From Botrimarina mediterranea (GTDB lineage: Bacteria; Planctomycetota; Planctomycetia; Pirellulales; Lacipirellulaceae): DNA of 64,000 nt. Within the stretch, counting starts at the first letter, position 1, and each line of letters starts with the position of its first letter. This document shows positions 26,252 through 34,291 of the stretch, piece after piece. Where the stretch lies: positions 1,893,363 through 1,957,362 of the forward strand of contig NZ_CP036349.1 of the NCBI RefSeq assembly GCF_007753265.1. Reading direction: 5' to 3'. The position numbers and the translations under genes are program-made. Below the pieces are notes generated by a model. That model did no database searches and was not told the DNA's origin. It worked only from the letters and a program-made list of their open reading frames with translations.

Positions 26252-27232
26252 ATGCAGCTAGCCAGCCTTTCCCTCGACCTCGACGACAAGTGGGCGTACC
26301 TGCGCTCGCGGGGCGACGCGGCGTGGCAGGCGCGGCCGAGCTACTTGCCCGAGGTGACGCCGCGGATTGTTGATTTCCTCGGCGAGCGTGGCCTGCAATG
26401 CACGTTCTTCGTCGTTGGTGAAGACGCCGCTCGGCATGAGGGCGCCCGGGAGGTCGAGCGCATCGCCGACGCGGGGTTCGAGGTCGCCAACCACGGCGAG
26501 CAGCACCTGCCGTGGCTCGACAAGATGCCCGCCGACGAACTCGAAGCCGAGGTCGCCGCGGCGGAAGAGGCGATTTACAACGTCACGGGTCAGCGACCCA
26601 TCGGCTTCCGCGCGCCGGGGTTCTCTTGGTCGGCGGAGCTTCTCGAACTCTTAGTGCGGCGCGGCTATCGGTACGACGCGAGTGTTTTTCCGACGTTCGT
26701 TGGCCCCGCGGCGCGGTTGTATGTGAAGCTGTCGGGCTTCCGTGCCGCTAAGCCGCAAGCGGCGGACCAAACGCCTGTGCAGCGCTTCAGCTCACTCGGC
26801 GACGCGCTGCGCACGCTGCGGCCGCACCGTATCGAGACGCCCGCCGGTTCGATCGTTGAACTGCCGGTGACGACGATGCCGATCTCCCGCGCGCCGATCC
26901 ACTTCACGTACGTCTCGTTCCTCGCCCAAAAGTCCCCCGCCGCCGCGCGGGCCTACTGGCGCGCCGCGATGCGCCTCTGCCGCGTGCGCAACGTCGGCCC
27001 CTCGCTCCTGCTGCACCCGCTCGACTTCCTCGGCGAAGAAGACGAACTCCAACTAGCCTACTTCCCCGGCATGCGGCTGACTCGAAGCGTGAAACTCCAA
27101 CTCTTGAGCGATGTGCTCGCCGACCTCGCCTACAACCGACAAGTTGTGACCATCGCGGAGCACGCCGTCGGACCTACTTGGGTGAGAACTGAGACCTCGT
27201 CAAGAGAGCTTGTAAGAATGGGACGCGGATGA
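26252..27232 (+). CDS. Polysaccharide deacetylase (CE4/NodB-like)
   Basis: 326 residues from ATG 26252. The NodB fold shows the metal Asp in SLSLDLDDKWAYL (D11, D12), TFFVVGEDAARH, the metal His pair in VANHGEQHLPW, and GFRAPGFSWSAELLELLVRR (catalytic Arg/Pro region). A C-terminal His motif is LLLHPLDFLG. The absence of a signal peptide points to a PuuE/heteropolysaccharide-deacetylase subgroup acting in the cytoplasm or at the membrane. It probably de-N-acetylates the EPS or a precursor. The last six codons and the stop (27215-27232) come from the palindrome at 27212. Confidence 0.9.
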   Translation: MQLASLSLDLDDKWAYLRSRGDAAWQARPSYLPEVTPRIVDFLGERGLQCTFFVVGEDAARHEGAREVERIADAGFEVANHGEQHLPWLDKMPADELEAEVAAAEEAIYNVTGQRPIGFRAPGFSWSAELLELLVRRGYRYDASVFPTFVGPAARLYVKLSGFRAAKPQAADQTPVQRFSSLGDALRTLRPHRIETPAGSIVELPVTTMPISRAPIHFTYVSFLAQKSPAAARAYWRAAMRLCRVRNVGPSLLLHPLDFLGEEDELQLAYFPGMRLTRSVKLQLLSDVLADLAYNRQVVTIAEHAVGPTWVRTETSSRELVRMGRG

Positions 27233-27324
27233 ACGCAGATTGAAAGGATTTACGCAGATAAGTTTTTAGGTTTTTTTATCTGCGTTTATCCCTTAAATCC
27301 GCGTCATCCGTGTCCCGTTCTTAC
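27212..27324. repeat. Palindromic repeat, GGGACGCGGATGAACGC type (copy 1)
   Basis: Arms 27212-27260 (starts GTAAGAATGGGACGCGGATG) and 27277-27324 pair over about 48 bases with few mismatches; the loop is T-rich (27261-27276). A second copy is at 28280-28384. It overlaps the 3' end of the deacetylase gene and lies between it and a convergent gene, so it may serve as a bidirectional terminator. Confidence 0.88.
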
Positions 27325-27338
27325 TTTGTCAATAGTGG

Positions 27339-28253
27339 TCAACCCGCGATCAGCGGTCGCAGGACGTTCCGGCTGATCCGCAGCGACCGCTGCCGTTCGG
27401 CGAGCGATCCGGTGTACGCCTCGTCTTCGACCTCGATGCACACGGGCCCCTTGTAGCCCGCGTCGCCGAGGGCGCCGATCCACGCCCCCCAGTCGATATC
27501 GCCGAGCCCCGGCAGCTTCGCCGTCGCCCGGTCCATCGGCGGCGCCAACGATCCCACGTCGTTGAGTCGATGCGTATCGATCCGCATGTCCTTGGCGTGC
27601 GTGTGGAAGATCCGCGGGCCGAACTCGCGGATCGGCGCCACGGGGTCCATCAACTGCATACGCAGATGAGAAGGATCGTAGTTGAGCCCGAAGTTCGGCG
27701 AAGGGATCGCCTCGAACATCCGCCGCCACACGGCCGGCGAGTGGGCCAAGTTGAGCCCGAACGGCCACGTCTTCGCGTACAGCATCGGGCAGTTCTCAAT
27801 CCCAATCCGCACGCCCCGCTCCTCGGCATGCTTGATGATCGGCGGCCACACCTCAAGAAACTTGGAGAAGTTGTCGTCCATCGACAGGTACTGATTGGCG
27901 CCAACGAACGAGTTCACGCCCGACAGCCCCAGCAGCGCCGCCGCGTCGATCACCTTGTAGAGGTGCGCGATCGCCGCCGCCGCTTGCTCCGCGTCCGCCG
28001 ATAAGGGGATCGAGTAATACCCCAGCGCTGAGAACGCGACGCCGTGCTTATCGATGAGCGCCCGCGTATCGTCCGCCATCGCCTGCGTGAACGCCGTCAC
28101 GTCGAGATGCGTCACGCCCCCATACTTCCGGTCCGGCCCCCCAGGAGGCCAACAAAGCACCTCCACACAATCAAACCCCTCGCCCGCCGCAAACCGCAGC
28201 ACCTCATCGAGCGGCTGATCAGCCAGAATGGCGGAGACAAAACCAAGTTGCAT
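27339..28253 (-). CDS. Sugar phosphate isomerase/epimerase family (TIM barrel)
   Basis: 304 residues from ATG 28253 (MQLGFVSAILADQPLDEVLR). An AP-endonuclease-2/xylose-isomerase-like TIM barrel: metal-site strands are seen in FDCVEVLCWPPGG, RGVRIGIENCPML, FGLNYDPSHLRM, IFHTHAKDMRID and GPVCIEVEDEAYTG, giving the expected E, D/H, H and E ligands. Members isomerise or epimerise sugars such as inosose, tagatose or hydroxypyruvate; the substrate cannot be told here. Large paralogous sets occur in planctomycetes (family knowledge). It is bracketed by two copies of the GGGACGCGGATGAACGC palindrome. Confidence 0.9.
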   Translation of the reverse strand: MQLGFVSAILADQPLDEVLRFAAGEGFDCVEVLCWPPGGPDRKYGGVTHLDVTAFTQAMADDTRALIDKHGVAFSALGYYSIPLSADAEQAAAAIAHLYKVIDAAALLGLSGVNSFVGANQYLSMDDNFSKFLEVWPPIIKHAEERGVRIGIENCPMLYAKTWPFGLNLAHSPAVWRRMFEAIPSPNFGLNYDPSHLRMQLMDPVAPIREFGPRIFHTHAKDMRIDTHRLNDVGSLAPPMDRATAKLPGLGDIDWGAWIGALGDAGYKGPVCIEVEDEAYTGSLAERQRSLRISRNVLRPLIAG

Positions 28254-28279
28254 GGCGATCACCAGTTGAAACGTAGTAA

Positions 28280-28384
28280 GAATGGGACGCGGATGAACGC
28301 GGATTGAAGGGATGAACGCGGATCAAAAACAAAAAAGCTTATCTGCGTCAATCCTTTCAATCCGCGTTCATCCGCGTCCAATTC
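28280..28384. repeat. Palindromic repeat, GGGACGCGGATGAACGC type (copy 2)
   Basis: Arms 28280-28323 and 28341-28384 (GAATGGGACGCGGATGAACG and its complement) surround an A-rich loop. With the copy at 27212-27324 it brackets the TIM-barrel gene. It lies directly before the stop of the downstream-facing PLP enzyme gene. Confidence 0.88.
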
Positions 28385-28385
28385 T

Positions 28386-29543
28386 TCAAGTAGTAGAGAA
28401 GAGTGCGCGTTCGAGGTCGGCGATCAGGTCGTCCGCCGATTCCAGACCAATCGACAGCCGGATCAGCCCGTCGGTGATGCCCGCTTTCGCGCGGTCGGCC
28501 GGGTCGTAGGAGGCGTGGGACATGCTGGCGGGTTGCGAGATTAGCGACTCGACCGCGCCGAAGCTCACCGCGATGCTGAACAGCTGCGTGGCTTTGACGA
28601 AAGCCTTCGTCTGCGCGTCGGTCGCGTTCAGCTCGAAGGACAGCATGCCGCCGAAGGCGCCGTCCATTTGGCGCTTCGCTAGCTCGTGGCCCGGGTGCGT
28701 TGGCAGGCCGGGGTAGAGGACGCGCTTCACTTCCTTGCGTTGCGACAGCCACTCGGCGACCTTCTGGGCCGAGCGCGACTGCTCGCGTACTCGTAGTTCG
28801 AGCGTCTTCGCGCCGCGTGAGCAGAGGAACGACTCCATCGGGCCCATGATCGCGCCGGTGGCGTTCTGTAGGAAAGCGAGGTCGTCGTAGACGTGCTTCT
28901 CGCGCATCGCCAGCAGGCCGCCCATCAGATCGCTGTGGCCGCCGTAGTACTTGGTGGCCGAGTGCATAACGATATCCATGCCCAGCTCCAGCGGCCGCGA
29001 CAGGACGGGCGTCGCGATCGTGTTGTCGCACGCCGCCAGGGCGCCGTGGCGATGGGCGATCTCGGCCACTCCCTTAAGATCAATGATCGTCATCAGCGGA
29101 TTGCCAGGCGACTCGACCCACACCAGCCGCGTGTTGGGCTCGATCGCCTTCTCAAACGCCGCCAGGTCCGTGGCGTCGGCGAGCGTCACCGTCAGCCCCG
29201 CGCGGTCGGCGACCTTGTGCAACAGCCGATAGGCGCCGCCATAAAGATCGCTCGAAGCCAGGATATGATCCCCCGCCCGCAGCGAAGCGATCACGCAATG
29301 AATCGCCGCCATCCCCGTAGCAAACGCCAGCGCCCCACCCTCCGGCCCGCACCCCTCGAGCGAAGCGGCGGTCACCTCAAGAGCATGCCGCGTGGGGTTC
29401 CCGCTACGCGAGTAGTTGTACTCCCGCCACTCACCGGCGCCGGGCTGAGCAAACGTACTAGCAAAATGAACCGGCGGCACGACCGCGCCGGTGGCGGGGT
29501 CGGGTTCTTGGCCGATGTGGATAGCGCGCGTGCGGAAGTGCAT
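28386..29543 (-). CDS. Cys/Met metabolism PLP-dependent enzyme (cystathionine gamma-synthase/lyase family)
   Basis: 385 residues from ATG 29543, the family's usual length. Signature segments are HFRTRAIHIGQEPDPATGAV, NYSRSGNPTRHALE, AFATGMAAI, SSDLYGGAYRLL, WVESPGNPLM, the PLP-Lys motif MHSATKYYGGHSDLMGG and the C-terminal FSIAVSFGAVESLISQPASM. The enzyme performs gamma-replacement or beta/gamma-elimination in transsulfuration; synthase and lyase cannot be separated from motifs alone. The start ATG overlaps the stop of the upstream gene (TAATG), with GAGGAG just upstream, so translation is likely coupled. Confidence 0.92.
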   Translation of the reverse strand: MHFRTRAIHIGQEPDPATGAVVPPVHFASTFAQPGAGEWREYNYSRSGNPTRHALEVTAASLEGCGPEGGALAFATGMAAIHCVIASLRAGDHILASSDLYGGAYRLLHKVADRAGLTVTLADATDLAAFEKAIEPNTRLVWVESPGNPLMTIIDLKGVAEIAHRHGALAACDNTIATPVLSRPLELGMDIVMHSATKYYGGHSDLMGGLLAMREKHVYDDLAFLQNATGAIMGPMESFLCSRGAKTLELRVREQSRSAQKVAEWLSQRKEVKRVLYPGLPTHPGHELAKRQMDGAFGGMLSFELNATDAQTKAFVKATQLFSIAVSFGAVESLISQPASMSHASYDPADRAKAGITDGLIRLSIGLESADDLIADLERALFSTT

Positions 29544-30325
29544 TACTCCTCGCGTCCTTTACCGTGACGAAGTTTGTTAGGCAGAAATGAAGTAGCAGAA
29601 TACTGCGTCATCGGAATTAGGCCGACCTTTGTGCCCATTTGTGCAGTCAACGCAGCTTCAATAGATTTCTCGGATGACCGATCTGCGTCGCCATCAAGGG
29701 CGATCGCATATCCTTCACGAATGTGAACACGTGGGTCTAGAACCCCTGCGCCAATTTGTCTACAGAGGGCCGTTAGCTTGATCCTTTCGTATCTAGGAGA
29801 AAACTCATTCAGAAGAAGGCAAAGTCCGCTACGGTCAATAAGCAGTAATCCGTCGATGCTAGGATGGCGAAACGCTGCAGACTTAGCGACGTAGAACGCG
29901 GTAAACAAAGTGTTGTCCTGGTAGGTAGTAGCGTAAGTCGCACCGTAGAACGTATGAACGACTTGCTGCCATCGCAGGTCTTTGTCTAAGCCCGTCACCT
30001 CAATCCAAATGTAGCGAAAAGTCTCTTCATCATCCGCGCTGGATTCGATCTGTTTCGCAGCTTCGTAGATGCGTTTTGCTATGGAGTTCTTCCCATCTTG
30101 TGTCTCAGAATGTAAGACAACTTCGCCTTTGACGATTTTTTCCAGTGTTCTCTTTTCTTCGTCAAGGTCGTGGTGCTTTTGCTTGCATTCGATGAGGTAA
30201 TGGTCACCTGAGTGTGCGGCTCGGATGTCGGCAGTCTTCGAGGATCCCTCAGGTATAGCCTCGACTTCTAATCCTAGACGTTGCAGAACGCGAATTGCGT
30301 AGTCGCGTCCCTGATCAACGACCAT
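29543..30325 (-). CDS. Putative PD-(D/E)xK nuclease-fold protein, lower GC
   Basis: 260 residues from ATG 30325. Not recognised as a named family. Residues about 28-52 read SSKTADIRAAHSGDHYLIEC followed by KQK, which fits the D-x(n)-E-x-K core of PD-(D/E)xK restriction-like nucleases. The rest is mixed alpha/beta with IWIEVTGLDKDLRWQQVVHT and GLLLIDRSGLCLLLNEFSP. One 60-base line counted by hand (29941-30000) gave 53% GC, visibly lower than flanking genes, and codon use is correspondingly AT-richer, suggesting recent acquisition. It overlaps the PLP enzyme gene by one base. A DNA-cleaving or restriction role is only an inference. Confidence 0.55.
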   Translation of the reverse strand: MVVDQGRDYAIRVLQRLGLEVEAIPEGSSKTADIRAAHSGDHYLIECKQKHHDLDEEKRTLEKIVKGEVVLHSETQDGKNSIAKRIYEAAKQIESSADDEETFRYIWIEVTGLDKDLRWQQVVHTFYGATYATTYQDNTLFTAFYVAKSAAFRHPSIDGLLLIDRSGLCLLLNEFSPRYERIKLTALCRQIGAGVLDPRVHIREGYAIALDGDADRSSEKSIEAALTAQMGTKVGLIPMTQYSATSFLPNKLRHGKGREE

Positions 30326-30400
30326 TGCAGAGTTTCCATCAATTGATGTGTTAGATCTTGAGTAAGGCTACTAACGACCAGCGTCAGCGAGGTCGTTTTA

Positions 30401-30435
30401 TCCCCCTCCCTTTCAGGGAGGGGCTAGGGGAGGGT
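30401..30435. repeat. Left 35-base inverted repeat of the DUF559 cassette
   Basis: TCCCCCTCCCTTTCAGGGAG, continuing GGGCTAGGGGAGGGT, is the reverse complement of 30809-30843 with one mismatch. Each arm itself folds (CCCCTCCCTT/AGGGAGGGG). The pair frames the broken DUF559 gene. Confidence 0.88.
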
Positions 30436-30439
30436 GAAC

Positions 30440-30801
30440 CGCTCTCCGCACCGAGCAACTTCGCAATCACCTCAACGACCCCTTCCAAGTTCTCCAGCAC
30501 GTCGTCATTCCCCACCCGCAGCACCCGAAACCCCGCCGTCTCGATCACCGCATGCCGCGCCGCGTCCGCGGCATGCCGCCCCTCGTGGCTGCGGCCATCG
30601 ACCTCTGACAACCAAACCCGCCTCGATACAACAGAAATCGACTATGAACGAGCCGACCGGATACTGGCGGCGGAACTTGTGACCTGCAACTTGGCGGTTG
30701 CGGAGAGCGTACCAGAGGACTCGTTCGGGGTGGGTGGCGTTGCGGCGGAGGGTGCGTGCGTTGGTGGTTGTTTTTGGGGGGATGCGGTGGTGGTGTGGCA
30801 T
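30440..30801 (-). pseudogene. DUF559 (Vsr-like endonuclease fold) gene with a +1 frameshift
   Basis: The first frame from 30801 reads ARTLRRNATHPERVLWYALR, then NRQVAGHKFRRQYPVGSFIV and DFCCIEAGLVV, the conserved N-terminal half. The other half is in a second frame: EVDGRSHEGRHAADAARHAV, then IETAGFRVLRVGNDDVLENL and EGVVEVIAKLL. The family expects LVVEVDG, so one extra base (t at 30606 on the plus strand) separates the frames. The rest is intact, so the lesion is recent or an error. DUF559 proteins have a very-short-patch-repair-like nuclease fold and unknown function. The gene lies entirely within 35-base inverted repeats, like a cassette. Confidence 0.88.
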
Positions 30802-30808
30802 GCGTTAG

Positions 30809-30843
30809 ACCCTCCCCTAGCCCCTCCCTTAAAGGGAGGGGGA
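30809..30843. repeat. Right 35-base inverted repeat of the DUF559 cassette
   Basis: ACCCTCCCCTAGCCCCTCCC, then TTAAAGGGAGGGGGA, is the inverted partner of 30401-30435. The interval between the arms is 373 bases, just enough for one DUF559 gene. No direct target duplication outside the arms was obvious. Confidence 0.88.
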
Positions 30844-30885
30844 CTTATTCGCCGGCTTCGCCGTCGAGGATTATCCCCCGCGATT

Positions 30886-31860
30886 CTACCAGCCTTTGAC
30901 GCCGCACGCTTCCTGCGCCCGCTTCAGCGTTGCGGCGGCGCGCTCGCGGGCTTTCGCGGCCCCCGCGGCGAGGATCTCGCGCACCTCGCCCGGTTTCGCG
31001 GCCCACTCGGCTCGGCGTTCGCGCGCCGGGCCCCAGTAACGCTCCGACGCGTCGGCGAGCGCCTTCTTCACGTCGCCGTAGCCGAAGCCCCCCTTCCGGT
31101 AGACGCCTTCCCAGTGGGCGAGCTCTTCGGCGTTCGCGACGAGCTTGAGCAGGTCGAACAGCACGTCCCCCGCGGGGTCCTTCGGGTCTTCCATCGGCCG
31201 GCTGTCGGTCTGGATGCGCATGATCTGCTTGCGCTGCGCCTTTACGTCGTCGAACACGGCCAGCGTGTTGCCGTAACTCTTTGACATCTTCTCGCCGTCG
31301 GTCCCCGGCACGCGCGCCGACTGATCGAGCACTTTTCCTTTTGGCAGAACAAACGTCTCGCCGAAGTGATGATTAAAGCTCTGCGCGATGTCGCGGCAGA
31401 CCTCGATGTGCTGCAATTGATCCTCGCCCACCGGCACGACCGTCGCGTCGTAAGCGAGGATGTCGGCCGCTTGCAGCACCGGGTACGTAAAGAGCCCCGC
31501 GTCGGCCTTCAGGCCTTTGGCGAGCTTGTCCTTGTAACTGACGCAACGCTCCAACAGGCCCATCGGCGTGCCGGTCAGCAGCAGCCAGCAAAGCTCTGAC
31601 ACCTCCGGCACGTCCGACTGCACAAACATCACCGCCTTGGCCGGATCGAGCCCCAGCGCGAGCAGATCCATCGCCCCGTTAAGCGTGTACTCGCGCAGCT
31701 TCTCGTGGTCGCGCACCGTTGTGAGCGCGTGGAGGTTGGCGATGAAGTAATACGACCCGTCGTCGCACTCGTCCTGCAGCTGGATGTACTGCTGGATGGC
31801 GCCGAAGTAATTGCCCCAGTGAAACGGGCCGGTGGGTTGAATGCCGGAGAGAGCTCTCAT
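30886..31860 (-). CDS. trpS: Tryptophanyl-tRNA synthetase
   Basis: 324 residues from ATG 31860. A class I aminoacyl-tRNA synthetase charging tRNA-Trp. The HIGH-equivalent is in SGIQPTGPFHWGNYFGAI and the KMSKS loop is intact in GTDGEKMSKSYGNTLAVFD. Other family segments are YYFIANLHALTT, MFVQSDVPEVSELCWLL, YPVLQAADILAYDATVVPVG and EDQLQHIEVCRDIA. The C-terminus is Ala/Arg-rich. Its neighbours are unrelated, as is common in planctomycetes. The DUF559 cassette lies downstream and a nested palindrome upstream. Confidence 0.97.
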   Translation of the reverse strand: MRALSGIQPTGPFHWGNYFGAIQQYIQLQDECDDGSYYFIANLHALTTVRDHEKLREYTLNGAMDLLALGLDPAKAVMFVQSDVPEVSELCWLLLTGTPMGLLERCVSYKDKLAKGLKADAGLFTYPVLQAADILAYDATVVPVGEDQLQHIEVCRDIAQSFNHHFGETFVLPKGKVLDQSARVPGTDGEKMSKSYGNTLAVFDDVKAQRKQIMRIQTDSRPMEDPKDPAGDVLFDLLKLVANAEELAHWEGVYRKGGFGYGDVKKALADASERYWGPARERRAEWAAKPGEVREILAAGAAKARERAAATLKRAQEACGVKGW

Positions 31861-31895
31861 CTTGCCGCTGTCTTTAGGGGGATGGTTTTACGAAG

Positions 31896-32193
31896 AAGGA
31901 GATATGGGGATGGTCTATCGGTGCAGTGGGGGCGTGGGCGATGCGGGCCGGCGATTGGTGGTGAGCGACTACTGAGGAGATATTGGGGATGGAGCCTTTG
32001 CGGGGCAACGCGGGATGACCAAGTAGAGTGAACTAAGAATTAGTTATTCAATTCAGAACAACCCACTGATCGATGTCATTGCGCCTTGCCATTCGACCAT
32101 CTCCATTATCTCCTCAGAAGCCAGACTGCCAGCAACCGGCGGCTCGAAGTAACTCCGCGGCGTCCTTACCAAGTTGCCATCCCCACATCTCCT
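31896..32193. repeat. Nested palindromes, GGAGATATGGGGATGG type
   Basis: Outer arms 31897-31913 and 32177-32193 (AGGAGATATGGGGATGG, one mismatch) enclose inner arms 31972-31992 and 32096-32117 (CTGAGGAGATATTGGGGATGG, two mismatches). Inner and outer arms share the GGAGATAT(T)GGGGATGG phrase, so they may be related copies. The outer right arm reaches into the stop codon of pyrD. No gene was seen in this 330-base interval. Confidence 0.75.
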
Positions 32194-33169
32194 AAATCTT
32201 AAGACATAAAGTTCCAACGACTTCGCTAACGCTCGTCGCGCCTAACTCTCCTAGCGCCGCCGGTAGCGCCTCTAGCACTTCTATCGACGCTTGAGGCCGG
32301 TAGAAGTTCACGGTGCCGAGCTGCACGGCCGACGCGCCGGTGACGAGGAACTCCATCACGTCGTTGATGTTCGCGATGCCGCCGACGCCGATGATCGGGG
32401 TTTTGACCGCTTGGCTGGCTTGCCAGACGCAGCGGAGGGCGATCGGCTTGATCGCCGGGCCGCTGAGGCCGCCGACCGTGTTGGCGAGCAGCGGCTTGCG
32501 TTTGCGCCAATCGACCGCCATGCCGAGCACTGTGTTGATCAGGCTCAGGGCGTCGGCGCCGCCCGCCTCGGCGGCGCGGGCCATCGTGGCGATGCTCGTC
32601 ACGTTGGGCGTCAGCTTCGCGATGATCGGCAGGTCGGTCGCGGCGACGCACTCGCGCACCACGGCCTCGCAGAGGGCCGGGTCGCTGCCGAAGTCGACGC
32701 CCCCCGACACGTTCGGGCACGAGACGTTCAGCTCGATCGCCGCCGGTCGGAGCGAGCTATCAACGACATCGAACTTACGGACCAACTCGACGAACTCGTC
32801 GCGCGCCTTGCCGGCCACGCTGACGATGATCGGCGCGCCAACCGACGCCAGATAGGGCAGGTGGCACTCGATGAACGCGTCAACGCCGTCGTTATCGAGG
32901 CCGATGGCGTTGAGCATCCCGCCGGTCGTCTCGACGGTGCGCCACGGGGCGTTCCCTTGCCGCGGCGTGGCGGTGACGGTCTTCGGCAGGATGCCGCCGA
33001 GCCGTGAGACGTCCACGAGCGACGCCAGTTCGCGGGCGTAGCCGAACGTCCCCGAGGCGACCAGCACGGGGTTCGGCAGCCGCAGGCGACCGAGCGTGAC
33101 GGACAAGTCCACCGACGCCGGAGCGACGGGGTCCGAAGCAGGCGGAGCGGACGGGGCTTCGGGCGACAT
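32192..33169 (-). CDS. pyrD: Dihydroorotate dehydrogenase, class 1B-like
   Basis: 325 residues from ATG 33169, with a Pro/Ser/Ala-rich leader of about 20 residues. Oxidises dihydroorotate to orotate in pyrimidine synthesis, using FMN. Signature segments are [34 protein letters not shown] (the Cys-containing active-site loop of class 1 enzymes), [43 protein letters not shown] and [20 protein letters not shown]. Class 1B enzymes pair with PyrK for NAD+ reduction, but no pyrK is in this window. The stop codon lies in a palindromic repeat arm. Confidence 0.93.
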   Translation of the reverse strand: MSPEAPSAPPASDPVAPASVDLSVTLGRLRLPNPVLVASGTFGYARELASLVDVSRLGGILPKTVTATPRQGNAPWRTVETTGGMLNAIGLDNDGVDAFIECHLPYLASVGAPIIVSVAGKARDEFVELVRKFDVVDSSLRPAAIELNVSCPNVSGGVDFGSDPALCEAVVRECVAATDLPIIAKLTPNVTSIATMARAAEAGGADALSLINTVLGMAVDWRKRKPLLANTVGGLSGPAIKPIALRCVWQASQAVKTPIIGVGGIANINDVMEFLVTGASAVQLGTVNFYRPQASIEVLEALPAALGELGATSVSEVVGTLCLKI

Positions 33170-33316
33170 GCTGGCAGGAAAACGACGCGTCGGGCGGGGT
33201 AGGCGAGAGCCCAAAAGCCTACCCGGCCCGCGCGACGCGTCCTAGCGGCATAGCAATCCGGCGTCGTCCGACGCGGAGCACCTAGCCGAGAGCCAACAGC
33301 CGATGGCCGACAGACG

Positions 33317-33574
33317 TTAAAGCACCAGCCCGCTCGTGCGGTACGGCTTCATATGGCTCGGCGAGTCGAGGAACCAGACGCGTTCCCACTCGTCGAGGAA
33401 CGTGCGGAGGTCTTCCGACGTGTAGAGGAGCTGCTGAGCACGTCGGGCCGGGTCGGCCGAGTACATCGGGATCAGGCAGCCGGTGCTCGACGTGATCGTA
33501 CACGCAGCCAGCAGGCCTAAGACCCAGGCTTGAGGACGCAGAAGACGCTTGCGAAGGGGCGAGACAGGTCGCAT
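33317..33574 (-). CDS. Small lipoprotein, planctomycete-type
   Basis: 85 residues from ATG 33574, with AGGAGG about nine bases upstream (the GTG at 33583 sits too close to it). A basic N-terminus (RKRLLRPQAW), a hydrophobic stretch (VLGLLAACTITSSTGC) and a lipobox ending at Cys34 predict a lipid-anchored protein. The mature part is short: SEDLRTFLDEWERVWFLDSP, then SHMKPYRTSG. I recall similar EWERxWFLDxPSHxTPxRTHGG sequences in other planctomycetes, so it is probably a conserved lineage-specific protein of unknown function. Monocistronic. Confidence 0.75.
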   Translation of the reverse strand: MRPVSPLRKRLLRPQAWVLGLLAACTITSSTGCLIPMYSADPARRAQQLLYTSEDLRTFLDEWERVWFLDSPSHMKPYRTSGLVL

Positions 33575-33781
33575 GGGGGTCACTCCTCCTTGAGTGCGAC
33601 GCCGCGTGGGCGTCGGTAGCTTCCAGACTTAGTGGGGCTCTCTGCCGTATTCTTGTGGTCTACGGCCTCGGTCTCTTTGCGGTCGGTCGGGCTTCCGTGC
33701 TCGGTCCGGTTCGCGTTGTAGCAGTCTTAAATCGTTACAGAAAAGGCGTTTAGCGGCGGTCGATCGCCGATCAGCGGTGGT

Positions 33782-34291
33782 TCAAGTGCCCGGCGAATCG
33801 TGGGACGGGCGGTCGTAGCCGGCGTAGCTTGTCGGCGGCGATGCCTGGCCGCTGGACGACGGGCTGCTGGATGAGTGGTCGCTGGATGAATGGCCGCCGT
33901 TGGCGGACGGCGGCTGGCCGTAGCCGGGGCCTTCGCCTGCGTTGCGCTGGGCGGCAGCCTCTTCAAGGGCGGCAAGCCGCTCGCGCTCGGCGAACTCCTC
34001 GGCGGCGCGGCGTTCCAGCTCGCGGACCCGCTCCTCCATCTCTTTGCCGGGCTTGAACGTGACGACGAACTTCTCGGGAACCGAGACCTTCTCGCCGGTC
34101 CGCGGGTTCCGCGCCTTGCGGGCGGCCCGTTGCTTGACCTCGAAGACGCCGAAGTTCCGCAGCTCGATGCGACGGTCCTCGACCAGCGTCTCGACGATGG
34201 CGTCGAACGTCTTTTGGACGATCTCTTTCGTCTTGAGTTGGGTCAGGCCGATCTCATCGGCGATCGTCCTGACGATCTCTTTCTTGGTCAC
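33782..34291 (-). CDS. HU/IHF-family DNA-binding protein with Ser-rich tail
   Basis: 169 residues from GTG 34291, preceded by GGGGAG six bases upstream; an ATG at 34339 would add 16 residues but lacks a ribosome site. The HU fold fills residues 1-95: [40 protein letters not shown] and [20 protein letters not shown], the last being the DNA-binding beta arm with NPRTGE. A charged helix (95-120, [20 protein letters not shown]) and a disordered Gly/Ser/Pro/His tail follow, about 75 residues beyond a normal HU. The tail may alter DNA condensation or partner binding. Confidence 0.9.
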   Translation of the reverse strand: MTKKEIVRTIADEIGLTQLKTKEIVQKTFDAIVETLVEDRRIELRNFGVFEVKQRAARKARNPRTGEKVSVPEKFVVTFKPGKEMEERVRELERRAAEEFAERERLAALEEAAAQRNAGEGPGYGQPPSANGGHSSSDHSSSSPSSSGQASPPTSYAGYDRPSHDSPGT

